NCBI GenBank assembly: GCA_020091685.1
Contig: CM034599.1
Coordinates: forward strand, 1,431,641-1,495,640
Direction: 5' to 3'
Source: Lutjanus erythropterus
Lineage: Eukaryota; Chordata; Actinopteri; Lutjaniformes; Lutjanidae
Length of the DNA stretch: 64,000 nt
Positions 1 through 12,700 of this stretch are shown here, one piece after another (positions within the stretch are counted from its first letter, which is position 1; the number at the start of each line of letters is the position of its first letter). Position numbers and translations under genes: made by a program. The notes under the pieces were generated by a model. It was not told the origin of the DNA, did not search any database, and saw only the letters and a list, made by a program, of their open reading frames with translations.

Positions 1-19
1 GTGTGTTGAGCGGCGTCAC

Positions 20-105
20 CTGGCCAGTTCCAGCAGAGCGTTTTGACGATACTGTTCCTCAGGGTTGGTGGGCTCACAGTCGTGTTCATCAAAGTAGGAA
101 GCCAT
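20..105 (-). CDS. rnf181: RNF181, first coding exon (partial gene)
   Basis: Read on the minus strand from the ATG at 105-103, this exon encodes [20 protein letters not shown] followed by QNALLELA. This is nearly identical to the start of vertebrate RNF181, a small RING-H2 E3 ubiquitin ligase of about 150 residues. The exon ends in AG at 21-20, followed by a GTGACG donor. The preceding acceptor is probably the CAG at 144-142, so the exon would begin at 141 with 36 bases of 5' UTR. The RING domain lies in later exons beyond the left edge of the window. The identity rests on the N-terminal sequence alone, but the match is distinctive. Confidence 0.9.
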
Positions 106-310
106 GTTGGTCCAGCTTGTGTCCTCGTAGCATTAAGACACCTGACAGTCAGAGAGACGGACGAAGGACGATCAATCGTGTGTCAAAAACATTTCTGTCA
201 AAACTCTCAACTATTATTTTATACATCACTGATGAGAGACTGACAACCAGGACGCCACAACAAACTTCTCCTTTCTCTGATATCTATTATTTCTTCATAA
301 ATAAAACACT

Positions 311-735
311 TAGAGCTGCAATGATTAATCAATTAATTGATTGTTAAATTAACTGCCAACTGATTAGTCATTTTGAGTCATTTTTTAAGAAAAAGTCATC
401 GCTCTCAAATGGACATTTTCTGGTTTCTTTCTGGTTTCTGAGGACGTCCTGTGGACATTTGCATTTTTGACATTTTATGGACCAGACAACAAATTGATTA
501 CTCAACTAACTGACTAATCAAGAAAATGATTGGCATATTGATTGATAATGAAAAAGACTACATTACAGGAAAGACTTGAAAAATAGGTCCGAGCATGCAG
601 CACACAGATGGACATGTTTGGACGTCTTTGACAAGATTTTGACAGCATTAATTAATTGATTAATCAGGAAAATAATCCACAGATTAATCAACAATGACAG
701 GAATCATTAGTTGCAACCCTAGCTACAACAATTAG
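311..735. mobile_element. Miniature element family A, degenerate copies in rnf181 intron
   Basis: The stretch 311-560 carries hallmarks of an AT-rich element repeated through the window: a 'gctgcaatgattaatcaatt' end, an internal 'gaggacgtcct' block, 'gacattttatggaccag' and repeated gattaatca. A second partial copy spans about 640-720 and ends in 'agttgcaaccct'. Fuller copies are at 14297-14610 and 48270-48560. The autonomous parent is not recognisable here. Confidence 0.55.
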
Positions 736-2040
736 TCAATCAAAATAAATTAATTAGCAACTATTTTGATAAGAAATCAATCATTTTATTAATTTTTCAA
801 GAAGAAAATATAAAAAATATCTTCCATTTCTGACAGTAAATGTCAGTAAATGGATTTTTTCAACATTTTATAGACCAGCTATTCTCACCCAGTGGGTCGA
901 ATCCACAGAGTGTCTCTAGTGGAACCAGTGGTTCTGCTAAAAGCTTACTTGTTTTTATATCTCATCAGGTCAAATAACTAAAAAAGTCTCATTAAAATGC
1001 CTAATTTCAATGATCAGTTACATCTTATATCAGTCCAACAATCAGGACGTCATCAGGCAGAGACAAACAGCTAATGTTCCCTTTGATGCAGTGAAAAATG
1101 AAAATGAAATTAATCCGTTTTTGAAACTAAAAAAGTGATGTGGGACACAACTAGGGTTACAAATTATAAGCACTTATCTTAAACAATCAGTGATAACATT
1201 AACCATAAATTAATCGATTAATTGTTATAAGAAAAACATAAAGATTTGGCTACAGAGCGAACCTGAAGAACCGACACCGACAAAACGTGATGTTTGCTTC
1301 TGATGAAATCACAGTAACTCAGTTCAGTGTTTATTCATAAAATGCTGCCTATGAAACTAACAAATAAAATCTATATAAATAATAAATAAATATAGACTGA
1401 TATAGTTGTGACAGACCAATATCAGGCTGATATATCAGTCTGACTCTAATATAAAGACCTACATAATAAATAGATATGATTAAATATCTGATCAAATGTG
1501 GAGCACACTCATTAAAAAATCTGTTATATTTCAGATCTTTATTTAATAGATCGATTAAATTTTATTTGATTGATCAAATACTTAACGACGCTTAATTGAT
1601 CATCGATTAATTGTTGTCATAATAATCATCAGATTAATCATCACAGTCTTCTGTTTAACTGACTAAAGGTCTGTAATTCAAACAGCAGCGTTCATTCATA
1701 TAAAAACTGTTTCGTGTTTTTCCTTCAAACTTTTAAGTTTGAGCGGTTTTTCATCAGAAAACACGAGCAGCCGATTTCAAACTTAAAACGTTCCTCGCAG
1801 AAATTCGTTGATAATTCTTTGATAAACTTCATGTATTTATGCCGAATTGAAAAACCTTTCAAATACTGAAAATGTAGCGTGACTGATTCAATAAGATTCA
1901 CTCTCTGAAAAACAAGGACACAAAAACGTTGATTTTCTGAACGGAGTTTGGTTCAGATCTAACAGAAGTTCAGCAAACAGGACTTGAGGGTTTATTAAAC
2001 TTTTACAAACAGACGCGACGTGTTGTAGAAAATGATAAAC
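736..2040. other. AT-rich intronic DNA, no gene seen
   Basis: This is the remainder of the putative rnf181 first intron. It is AT-rich, with further scraps of gattaat-type repeat (about 1190-1215 and 1540-1640) and a stretch at 880-1140 with a 'cccagtgggtcgaat' motif that looks like an old repeat. No open reading frame or RNA gene could be supported. Confidence 0.5.
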
Positions 2041-2062
2041 TGAAGAAAAGAGCTCGACTTAC

Positions 2063-2115
2063 CTGAAATGTAGTAACAAATAAATATGTCATTCTTCCGG
2101 GTGTGACGACTTAAT
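2063..2115 (-). other. rnf181: rnf181 non-coding 5' exon (putative)
   Basis: On the minus strand a strong donor, CAG followed by GTAAGT, sits at 2065-2057. It lies just downstream of promoter-like sequence and upstream of the rnf181 coding exon. It would join to the acceptor near 142 across an intron of about 1.9 kb. The exon's 5' end is a guess, placed near the ETS-type CCGGAAG. The intron (142-2062) is AT-rich and full of TTAAT/ATTAA repeat sequence. Confidence 0.55.
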
Positions 2116-2136
2116 CACGTGGTACTTTGTCCAATC
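2094..2136 (-). promoter_or_regulatory. Probable rnf181 core promoter
   Basis: Within about 45 bases there is an ETS-type CCGGAAG (minus strand, 2100-2094), a palindromic CACGTG E-box (2116-2121) and a CCAAT box (plus strand, 2131-2135). No TATA box is seen. This is the usual make-up of a housekeeping promoter, and it lies directly upstream of the putative non-coding exon. The transcription start is not proven. Confidence 0.45.
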
Positions 2137-2990
2137 ACAGCAGGGAACGACTTCCCGCTTCTTCTTCTTCTTTAAGTCTCCTGGTGGTTGTAAACATGAA
2201 TGTTGCATTACTGCCACCAGCTGGTAAAAGTCGTGAACTGACGATAAAAACCTACAGATTCTGCAAAGTATGCTGTTTTTCTATCAGAACATTTTATTAA
2301 TTTTCTGAACGACTAAACAAACAAATAATTAAAAACTACTCAACCGGAATTATACGCAGCGAATTCAGATCATTTCCAAGTATAAAAATTAATAATAAAT
2401 GCAGAAGAGAAATAATACAGACAGCTAAAATTAGTAAACCTGCTTCTGTATTTGTTTCATTTGTATATTTCTTTAGACTGGAAAAAATTGAGGACCCAAA
2501 CAACCAAAAAACAAAATAAATCAATTATTTGATTGTTAAATTTGCAATTTCATTTAATTTAGCATATGTTTGGTTGTTAATGTTATTTAAATTATTAAAG
2601 ATATTTCCTAATGTTTTTTAAATATCTGTGCATAACCTCCAATGTACAGAACCTTGTTATTGTTGTTGGAATGATAAACTTGTTAAATGTTTTATTGTCT
2701 AATAAAGTCTGAAATTACAATAAAAAAGGTCTCATCTCTTCAGTCCACTGCTGGGATCAAACACTGTGTTAACAGTCACTGTTTCCCAGTAAAAACTGAA
2801 CCTTGACACGGACTCTTTTCCTCAGTTTGAGGATTACTCAAACTACAGATACCTCAGAGTTCCTCCTTGTATTTCTTTATGCATTCAAAATAAACTAATC
2901 TTCACTCCTCTTCTTTAAAATTTGAGTAGTAAGAGGATGAAGGAGTGGAAGCACATCACAAATACACCTTAGACCACATTTTGATACCAA
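2137..2990. other. Intergenic DNA between rnf181 and pxn, probably repeat-derived
   Basis: About 850 bases separate the rnf181 promoter from the pxn polyadenylation signal. The part 2160-2230 (a ttc run, then 'tgcattactgccaccagctgg') and the AATAAA-containing tail near 2698-2728 suggest an old plus-strand retroposed repeat. A 62-codon minus-strand frame at 2336-2524 is hydrophobic and has no recognisable relative. I do not call it a gene. Confidence 0.4.
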
Positions 2991-2997
2991 AACAGAA

Positions 2998-3003
2998 TTT
3001 ATT
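2998..3003 (-). terminator. Candidate pxn polyadenylation signal
   Basis: TTTATT on the plus strand gives AATAAA in the direction of pxn transcription. It is the last strong signal before the rnf181 promoter region. The assignment is by position only. Confidence 0.4.
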
Positions 3004-4137
3004 TGCGTAATCACAACTAGAGTTGAGGATGAATCTCACCATTCATAACTATTATTGACATTCCAAGTGAAAAGAGGAAAAAAAAGTGAACAGACACAAA
3101 AACAACTCAAAGAAAGTATGGCTTTGGTTAAATAAAACTTGACTAAACTGATTTGAAAATTGAACTGTTACACCAGATCTTAAACAGAGTGAGAAAAGAA
3201 GATTTAAGGCTCTAGAATTCCCTGAACAAGACGAAAAAAAAAGGCCCGTTACATGAAGATGTGCTGCAGGTCATGATTCACCATGAACAGAAGTGACCTG
3301 GTGCTTATACAGTAGATGCTCCTCAGTCATCTCAGTCCTTCCATTGAGTCTGACAGACCTCCAGGCTCCTGCACTGTTCACTGGACTCACACACTCAGAA
3401 CATGAAAACATCACTGTGGAATAATTACCTGTTATCAGTATTTTACTGAATTAACCAGCGGTGTTACACGCGTCAGCCTCTTCCTGCCAATGTGACCAAA
3501 AAAAAGATCCTGTAAGAAACAGAGAATCTCTCAAAATATCAACTTATAATATCTCATCATTTTGCCACACTAATTCACTGCTGTCACACTACCTGATCAT
3601 TTTGTCATTTTAAGCCACTGTTTAGTAGTTTTCCATTATTTTGCGACCGTAAGTCATTATTTTGCCACACTTTTTGTCATGCTAAATCATCACTTGGGAG
3701 AAAGTTTTTCATTATAGAATCATTACAGGATCTTTTTAACGCCATCATACTGGCAAAAGGCCTTTCAACGGCACAGACAGCCTGTTACTGCTGAAATAAA
3801 TGCTGATGCTGAAATACAAAGTTGTTAATCCACAGTTGCATAGAGTTATTGGAATATCACAGCAAATTTGACATATTTTCTTCCATTATGTACTTCTTTC
3901 AAAATAGTGAATAACATTCATTAATTCTCAGTACAGTAATGACATCAACCTTCCTACCTGCCCCCCCCCCCCCTCTCTGAATAAGTGGTTATTAAACATG
4001 TTCACACTGAGCAGCCAGCGCTTCGCTTACAATGTAGCTGCACTGGATATTTACAAAATACTTGTCAGGACATTTTCAGAAACAGTAACGGTAGAGTCAG
4101 AGATGAACAGTAGACCCCCAACAGTATACTCCCAATA

Positions 4138-4139
<2 letters not shown>

Positions 4140-4179
<40 letters not shown>
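4140..4179. repeat. (GT)n microsatellite
   Basis: An uninterrupted run of about 20 TG units lies inside the inferred pxn 3' UTR. The Cys-Val and Thr-His frames crossing it are artefacts of the repeat. Confidence 0.95.
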
Positions 4180-4180
<1 letters not shown>

Positions 4181-6461
4181 TTCAACTTCATTGTGCGAGA
4201 CAACAAACAGATTGTTTTCTCTTTTCTTCTGTGAAAAGATGAGGAATGATCTGGCTGGTTTGTTCAGACATGCTGTATGTGAGTGAAAGTGAAGACTGAA
4301 GACCTTCATCCATCCATGATGTCTGGCTTTGGTTAAAATACAGAGGTGTGCTGGAAACAGTGTAAAATTAATTAATTTAATTCTTAATTCTTTTACAGAA
4401 GAAAGTCATCTCTGTTAGATTCTGGTATCCATACTGACGGTTTTTAAATTTACTTTCTGGGGTTGAATGAGTGACTGCATATATAAAAATCAAAAGACAC
4501 TACAATTCATTTCACTCGTACTAAGTTTTCTTGAATGCTGATGCAGCCTACAGAGATATCCTGGATTTATCCATCTGCTCTGTCTGACTTTCAGTCACTG
4601 GGGAAAAAATGATCTAAAAGCCTTCCATGTTTATCTGTGGTAAAAACAGTTCATATTGTACAGTTAAAAAACAGCAGGTCACCTGCTTCCTGCTGTAGGT
4701 TTATTGTTTCTAAAAGGACACAGAGGCTCAACCAGTGAGCAACGACGTCCATGTCACAGACTATTTCATGGACTTCTACAGTGTTCAGCATAAAACTAGA
4801 AGAGATCTGAAATATCTGAGAATTAAAAATAACAACTTCTCTTTGCCTGTTGAAAATAATCCAACACATTTCATGGGTTTACAATGAAAACTTAGTCTTC
4901 CATATATTGATGTTAATTTGAAAAAAAAAAAAAACTTGTCACCTTTTGATGTTTTTTTGAGCTCAAGATTTTCCTAATCTCTGAATTTTGATTAAAATCT
5001 GCTGGTGTTGTTCTTTCTGCTTTCATGAGTGCACAAGTTTCCATGAGATGCAAATGTTGTCATCAGAGCGTGTACTCAGACTCTGAATTTGTTGTGACTG
5101 CGTGGACGAGGTCTGCAGACTTTTCCATGCACTGATCTAATGCACGAGTGGAACACGTCCTCCAAGCAGAATCCAGAAAGTAGAATAAACAGAACTAACA
5201 GGTGTCCACCATGTCTGAAGCTGCCATGTGTGCATCTATCTGGGACTATGAGAGGACAGGGACATTTTTCTAAACATCTGAAGGACAAATTTTAAGGATT
5301 TAAATCTGGCAGTGACAGTAACCGTGTTTCCATCTAACTGACCTTCCTCAGATCTGCCCACGTTCCTCTGTGCTCCAGTAACAACTTTCTCTTTTCCTGT
5401 ACTTAAATATGCTCTGTGCTCAGCTCGTCGATGCCGAAAAGAAAACCACACTTTAGTGTTAATTAGCAAACTTAGCAAGTTTTGAAAACATTAGCTACCT
5501 TAAAGATTGTGTAAAGCAACAATAAATGTGTGCTACGAGTTTTTTTAACATCACAGAAACATGTATTATTATTCACCCAGCCAGATTTAAATAATTAAAA
5601 GAATCTCTAAATATATAAAATTAGGTCTCAAATCATGTATTTTATTTTCTTCTGTGTCAGGTTGTTGGAACTGAAGTGAAGTGCTGAGCACAGAGCATTT
5701 CAAAGTATAGGAAACAGGAAAGGAGGAAGTTGACCGAGGTACCAAGCTCATTCACAACTGTTACTGGAGCACAGAGTGAAAAAGGGGTGGGATTTCAGAA
5801 GGATAAATTATCAAGCGGGAAAAAAGCAAATCAGGCAGGTTTTCATCAGCTGGTTTGGAGCGAATAAACTTGCTGTCGGTGTAAGCTACGTTAATAAACA
5901 GAGTAGAAGTAGAGGTTGAAAACAAAAACAGTTGTTTGCGACCTGCCAGTTAATCTCAAAGAAGAAGAAACAAACCCGTCACCTTGGCCATCGATGAGAG
6001 GAGAATCAGGAGAGGTCTTCTAAGATTTTTTTCAAATTGGACGAGAAGAATTTTTTCTTTCATTGGACAGTCAATGTTGACAGCAGAAACAGTTTCTTCT
6101 TCTCTCAGAGCAAAAACAGCTGATCAGTCATGTGACTTCACTACATCAGAACTTATTCAGAAAAAGTGTTTCTCTCTCCCACTGAGCATTAACTCAGACA
6201 AAAAACACCTCAAGTGATTGTAAAAACTTCTTGCAAAATTGAGTTTTTTTTAAACTTTGTTTTCCATCGATGGAAACGTGACTAAATATATTTCTTCGAC
6301 CTCATGCACATACCTGATCCACCCACACTTCCATGTCATCGTCAGAATACACACGACCCTCTTTAATACAAACACAATGAATCCCACTCCCACCCTGTCT
6401 GTGCTAAAGAAGCTTTAGACGCCTCTGACCCACACATACATACTGTGGACTGTTAGAGGCT

Positions 6462-6728
6462 CTAACTGAAGAGCTTGATGAAGCAGCCATGGCAGTAGGG
6501 TTTGTCGTTCTGTTCTTTAAAGGTTCCTTTGTTCAGCTGTTTCAGGCAGAAGGCACACACAAAGTGCTCCGGGTGGAACTTCTTGGACATAGCTGTGATG
6601 CAGCGGCCCGTGATGGGCTTCTGACAGCCGGAGCAGAGGGAGCCACGGCGCTCGTGGTAGTGAACTTCACAGTAGGGCTGACCGTCGTGCTCAAAGAAAC
6701 TTCCATTCACAAACGGGGTGAAACACTC
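6462..6728 (-). CDS. pxn: pxn exon 14: LIM3-LIM4 and stop
   Basis: A 267-nt last coding exon encoding [60 protein letters not shown] and [11 protein letters not shown], then TAG. It completes LIM3 and the focal-adhesion-targeting LIM4. It is almost identical to mammalian paxillin. Human ends in LFC; here it ends in LFS. Confidence 0.97.
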   Translation of the reverse strand, partial: ECFTPFVNGSFFEHDGQPYCEVHYHERRGSLCSGCQKPITGRCITAMSKKFHPEHFVCAFCLKQLNKGTFKEQNDKPYCHGCFIKLFS

Positions 6729-9700
6729 CTGTAAACAGACACGACAGAGAGCAGAGGAAGATGCTGTCATTATCGTGCATTTTCATGCAATGATGCTGGT
6801 ATCTACTGCTAAATACCCAGAACTTTTACTCCAGAGAAACAAATATGTTCCTTAAGCCCATGTTTCCACTGCTGGAAGACCTGCAAAGATTAGGCAAATT
6901 ATTCAGCTGACGTATGAACCAGCAACTCATCCAGATGCTCAAACCACTGGACAGTCTGTCAGTCTGAGCTGCTTCTGTTACTGCAGTAGTAATCTTTAAT
7001 AAAAGCTTCTTCTGGCACCGTTTCCTGGTGTAAACAATGTTCAACCTGCTTAACTTGCAGGAGATATTTGCACATGTTATCATTGTCGGTCACAGTTTCC
7101 AATTACTGCTGGATTTCTTCATCAGCATAAACACTCAGAGAGATCTGGACTTTGTTGTTGGTCCATCTGTGGTTTGCAGCTGCAGATTTTTTTAAAAATG
7201 TTGACTGAAATAAAATGCTGCAAGTACTTGACCAGAAATGTTCAGTACTGCAGGTCCTACCCCACATTTCCTGTACTTTTAGAAAGCACTATGCCCTGAG
7301 CAGGGCCTCTTTGGAACTGAATTTAGACCCTGGTTCCTGTGGTGGAAACACACCGAGTTCCTCCAAAGGTCCCTTATCCTTGGGGAAAATTCCTGCAGTG
7401 GAAATTCTGCTTAAATTAAGCTTCCTGTTTAGGAATAAATTCTGTTTCTCCCTTTAGACAAGGAGACACTTGATTTCAGCAACTTTTTTTTACCTTTACT
7501 GGATTACAGTGACCTGCTCTTTTTGAAAACACCTGAGCAGCACCTGAAGAAGTTACGACACTGAGCATCACTCTGCTTTATGTTTTATTACTGTCTGTAG
7601 AAATCTCATACATCACTGTACTCTCTATGGCCTTTTCTGTTTGTCTACAAAGCTTCTCATTGGTTGTCTTTTATATATATGAATCTTTGTTTGGGCTGGT
7701 TCCTTCTTATCTGTGAAAACGTGTAATGAACCAAAACCAATACAACCGTCAGCTTTCACAATATTCTACATGTTGGTCGTCAGAGTTAGGACAGAACAGA
7801 AGAAGGCAGAAAAGCTTTTAAATATGCTGCCCTTTATTGGAATAATGTACTCAAACTAGTCACGAGCTGATTGGGGGAATTTATTTTTGTCCCTGACCTT
7901 GTACTGGATATGAACTGGATATTGTGCTCTCTTGTTTGTCGTGTTTGACAGTTGTATTTGTCTGTTTGTGTTTGTTGTAACTATGTCTTTCCTAGGTCAC
8001 TCTATTCCTCATCACAACGAGACTTTAACTTGGTTAAATAAAGGATATAAATCTTATCGAGGTATTATACTGAAACTGTACAGACCCTGCAGACAAAACA
8101 CTCGGGATGCCAGAGGCTGCTCAGCGCTGAGATGTAGTTCTCCAAAATGGCTCTGGCACAGCCGCCACATTTTGGTGCAAACATGTCAAAGTAATCCTTC
8201 CTGCAGTAGGCTTTCCCATCCTTTTCATGGAAACCTTGTCAAAGATAAAAGAAACAGACAAAAGATGAATTAAGATAAACACAAACCAAGGTTTGCACTG
8301 CGATGAATGAACAGTTTGTATAAAAATAATAACTCAGTACCTTCTGGGCCAAAGAAGGATCCACACTGAGCGCAGAAGAAGTGTTCAGGGTGCCAGGTCC
8401 GATCCAGCGCCGTCACAACTTTCTGAAGAGACACAACAACACTTACTGTTGGTCGACCGTAATGAAAAACAGATGTGACCAAACGTGGAAACACAGCAGT
8501 GACTCACATCCAGTATGGGCCCGTTGCAGTAGTAGCAGCGTGGGGAGAACAGGTTGTGGTAATCTTTCTCACAGTACGGCTGTCCTTCACGCTCAAAAAA
8601 GTTCCTGGAGCCGATCTCCTCCTGACAGTGTGTGCACACAAAGTGTTCAGGGTGCCACGTGCGGCCCATCGCAGTCACCACCTACGCAAACACAACAGGA
8701 TACTGCATTTTGTACACAAAGTATAAAAATGATTAGAATTACAATGACCATGTATCTTTAGTGTTTAGTGTTTTAGTAGTGTGAGGACCCTCTTGAAATT
8801 TTTAGGGGCTAAACTATTTCAGAAATTGAAGAAACTGAGCACCTGTGTCAGAAGTGGTGAAAAAATTGTATATTTTATGGGTCTTGTGCATCGAAGATTA
8901 TTCAATTGTATCCCTGTAAATTTTCAACAAAGTGGCCCTCGTGGTACATTTCACTTATGATGACGGAATTTTTCTTTTTTTTTAGTCACAAATTTATTCG
9001 ATTAGCATTCAAAATACACCCTCAACAAATACACAGTAGATTTTCCCTAACAACAAACTTAATATGAGGGATAGAAGCTAATCAAAGAGGTGTAGGCTGA
9101 AGCACATGCTTATTATGCCTACCCTTTTTACAAAAACAACTTTAACAAGGCGACTTCTTTAGTCTGAAATGAGTATGAAATCAGGTCGATACAGTCTCTA
9201 AGTCGCAAGTCTCTAAACCCTAAACCCAACAAGTCGTCAGCCATTTTGAATTTACTGTGCAATTTCCGTGCTGTTTTTACAATTTTCAGGAAATGTTCTT
9301 TGTAGCTGAAGTAGTAGAAAGTAGGAGAAAGTAAGTTAAATACTACATTCAATGTGATATGATAACAAATGGAGAAAAGCAGGAAAGCTCCACAGCATTT
9401 TCTGACATTTTTGCATGAAAAATTATTTAAACCATTACTCGTTTTTTAAAACAATTTAATCGTTCAAGTCTTTTTTACCTCTCGCCCAGCTGGACTTGCT
9501 AGATTTATAGACATGGCATTTTCTTTTCCCCGGGAAAACGAGAACTCCTGACCTTTAACATCACAGATGTATTATCTTAACAAATCATCTCACCTGTCCT
9601 ACAATCGGTTTACAGCAGGCTCCACAGACTCCTTTAGCCACCGTCTGCACACCCAGTTTGTTCAGGTCGGACTGCAGACTGCCGAGCATGTTGTCCAGTT

Positions 9701-12700
9701 TGTTGACCTGCGTCGGAGGGCCACCGGGAACGCCACCTTTCCCCTGGGCCATAATCTGAAACGGTGTGATGATGAGAACAGTTGAAGATGCGGCTGATAG
9801 ACAGAAATATAACAGAATGAAGTCAGTGTTAAGTGTGAAGAACAGAAAGAACAGGAGACAGGGGTCGTGCCTGCATCGGAGGGAAGATTGGGTCGTACTC
9901 TGTCTGGCAGCCAACAGACACCAGCACTTTGGGTGGAGTCACCGGCTCCAGTGGTGGAGGTCGGGTCGGGGTTTTAAGAACGGGAGGAGGGGGCTCTGGT
10001 TTGGGGGCGGGAGGTTCCTGAATCGGGGCGGGTGGAGGTGAAGCTTTAATAATCTGTCGAGGTAGAACAGGAACCGACTCCTTCATGTGGGAGGGGTGTG
10101 GAGGAGGGGAGGGAGGTGGGGGAGGAGGAGGTGGTACTGGGGGAGGAGGTACTGGGGGAGGAGGCTGCTGTGCTGGGAGAGGTCGCTTAGGTTCTTCTAT
10201 GACAGGAGGGCGGCGAGGGGCGGGGGGAGAGAGAGGTGGGAGCACCTTCCTCACAGGGACGGGTGACTCGGGGGGAATAATGATCTGAGGAGGAGGAGAG
10301 AAAACAGACAGGAAGAACACAGAGGAGGAGAACGTGAAGAAAACTAAAAAAAATAAAAATAATATTTGGGGAAACTGCAGAGCACGCTCATGCCAACCTT
10401 GTCAACATCACTAGCGGCACTATCGCCACGGAAACGCTGTGGTTTGGACATGACGATGACACCCTCTGTCAGCCAATCATCAGGGTGCTTCCGTCGGCGC
10501 TCCGAGCGGGCGATTCCAAACTTCCCCTGCAGCTCCTCGATAAGGCGGTCCTGAGAACTGTTCTTGTTCACGATGACGGGTCCCATCTTCCTGCGCAGGT
10601 GACCGTCGCGGTACATCGGGTGCACGTTGGGCGTCTCCTTCGTGCGTCTGATCACTGATTTGAGCTACAGTGAGGCGGAACGATGGTGAGCAGCTGATCA
10701 AACGTCCACAGCAAACATCACGCAGCTTTCAGCAGGTGAGTCACACTGGATGCAGAGGTCAGTGAGCTGAGAGTCACACATGCATGCTTCAAACAGTGCC
10801 ACACCTCCCTATGAAGCCCCTCCCCCACAGTTCCCAGTCACTCAAAGAACCACAGCAACAGGCTGCATTAGAGTTCTTCACACAAAACTGGTGCAACAGG
10901 TCCAGAGGACTGTGGTTCACAGGCTGGTTACTGTGCTGGTGCAGATTATCAGTGAGTTACTTGTAAGTGCAGCATCAAAGCAACAACTCTTTCCAAGCTT
11001 CTACACCACTGGCTTCTGTCTGACTGTATTTCTGTCATTATCGTATTTTGCAAATTGAAACATAATACTGTTTTCTTCTGTCTCGTCTGTGGACTGAACA
11101 GTAAAATTAAAGCACCCTGTCAACTCTTTTTCAAGAAATTTTGACTTAACAGCTGCACTATAATGCTATGGAATTACTGGAAATGTCTGGATCTGAGGAG
11201 TCAGAAACAATCATACGCAGCCACAACTGGAATCAAACAGTATAACACTAATAATATTAGTGTAGCCCAGGGGTCTTCAAAGTGGGGCCCATGGGCCAAT
11301 GGTGGCCCTTGGAAATGTTTTGTGTGACTCCGGAGCATGACATGAAATACATGCATCAATCACAAATCTGACAACACGTTCATGGTTCTCCTGTGCGGCC
11401 CTCGATCATATGCTGGTTCTCCAAAACTTTGAGATCCCTGATCTAACGTCATCTTTAAATTAAAACTGATCATTTCCACTAATCGTACTGCAATCACAAT
11501 TTCAGTCAAAATAATCACGATATGACTTTTCTACCAAATCATGCAGCCCTACTATCAGCTGATCAATCAATTGATGAACTGCTTTAGCTCTACTTCTGTA
11601 TATCTGTGTTAAAAGGACAAGGTGCTTATACTAGTGAGCAAACTAGTAGATAAATATCTGGTATCATGTTTCAGTTTTTCAAAAAGCCACGAGAAAAACC
11701 CTCAAAGCAGAAGGCAGCTGGTTCAGAGGCATAAGTCACATAAAAGCAACAAACGAGTCAAACTGTGAGCAGAGCGAGGCGGTGTGTCTCAGGCAGGAGT
11801 AGACACACATACGTGTCCTGATGCAGAGACTCTGTCTATATTGGGCGTCTGCAGCAGGGGCAGGTCCAGGGCCACGTCTGGGGTCCCGGGGCAGGAGGAC
11901 GGGGTCATGGACTCATCCATCCAGCTGGCCTCTGTCAGCGGGGTCATGCTGCCGTCTGTGTACGGCCTCTCTGTGTAGGGCGTCATGGTGCCGTCCAGTC
12001 CGTCATGGAAGGACATGGACAGCTCCTCGTCAGCCCAGTCCAGGTCTCCGTTCCCGTCAGTGCCCCCGTCCACAGACTCGTCTGTAATGGTGTTGGTGGT
12101 GCTGGTGAAGGTGTCGGGCTGGATGCTGTTTCTGTCCATGGGGAGGATGAGCTCCTCCTGCACCTCCTGCTCTCCTCTGCCCAGACTCTGAGCCTCCGCC
12201 TGCAGCCGCGGCTCCTCCATGGTGTGATTCTGCGTGAAACTCATCGCTAACAGTTTGTCCAGAGCCTCGTCCAGGGACGGCTCCGCCACCGGGGGCTGCT
12301 GGACGGACAAGGACGGGGCTGACGGTGTGGACTCTAGCAGCGGTCTGGCCGGAGGAGAGGGGACCATCAGAGGAGAGACAGGAGACGGTGAGGATGTTTT
12401 TTGTGCAGACGGAGGAGAGACAGACAGAGCAGCAGGGAGGGGGGATGGAGTCTTTGAAGCTGAGAGAGGAGGGGTGAGGGTTTTGGACGGAGGTGGAGAA
12501 GTGGAGAAATTCAAATCCAGGTCATGAACAGAAGAAGAAGACGGTTTGCTCATCGTCTCAGGAGGACATGAGAGTTTATTCAAGGGTGAGATTCTTTCTA
12601 CAGATGGACTGGGGGACTTTGAGGACTTGTGGTCCAAGACAGTGTTAACTGAGGTCAGTGAGGGGGTGGTGGTGGAGTTGGACAGACTTGGACTGTTTGT

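Larger units (their letters stand above)
2998..6461 (-). other. pxn: pxn 3' UTR (inferred)
   Basis: The paxillin stop codon is at 6464-6462. No coding sequence follows downstream, and a minus-strand AATAAA occurs at 3003-2998, which would give a 3' UTR of about 3.5 kb. Long 3' UTRs are usual for paxillin. The stretch includes a (GT)n microsatellite and a poly-C run near 3961-3973. Nearer polyadenylation signals cannot be excluded. Confidence 0.5.

Noticed and set aside
2336..2524. 62-codon hydrophobic minus-strand frame near the rnf181 promoter
   Set aside because: It has two membrane-like stretches but no relatives I recognise, in AT-rich repeat-like DNA. Too weak to call.
3998..4309. Cys-Val and Thr-His repeat frames
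   Set aside because: They are produced by the (GT)n microsatellite in the pxn 3' UTR.
10085..10288. Plus-strand Gly-rich open frame opposite paxillin exon 9
   Set aside because: It is the complement of the polyproline block of the real minus-strand exon. It has no relatives and no splice context.
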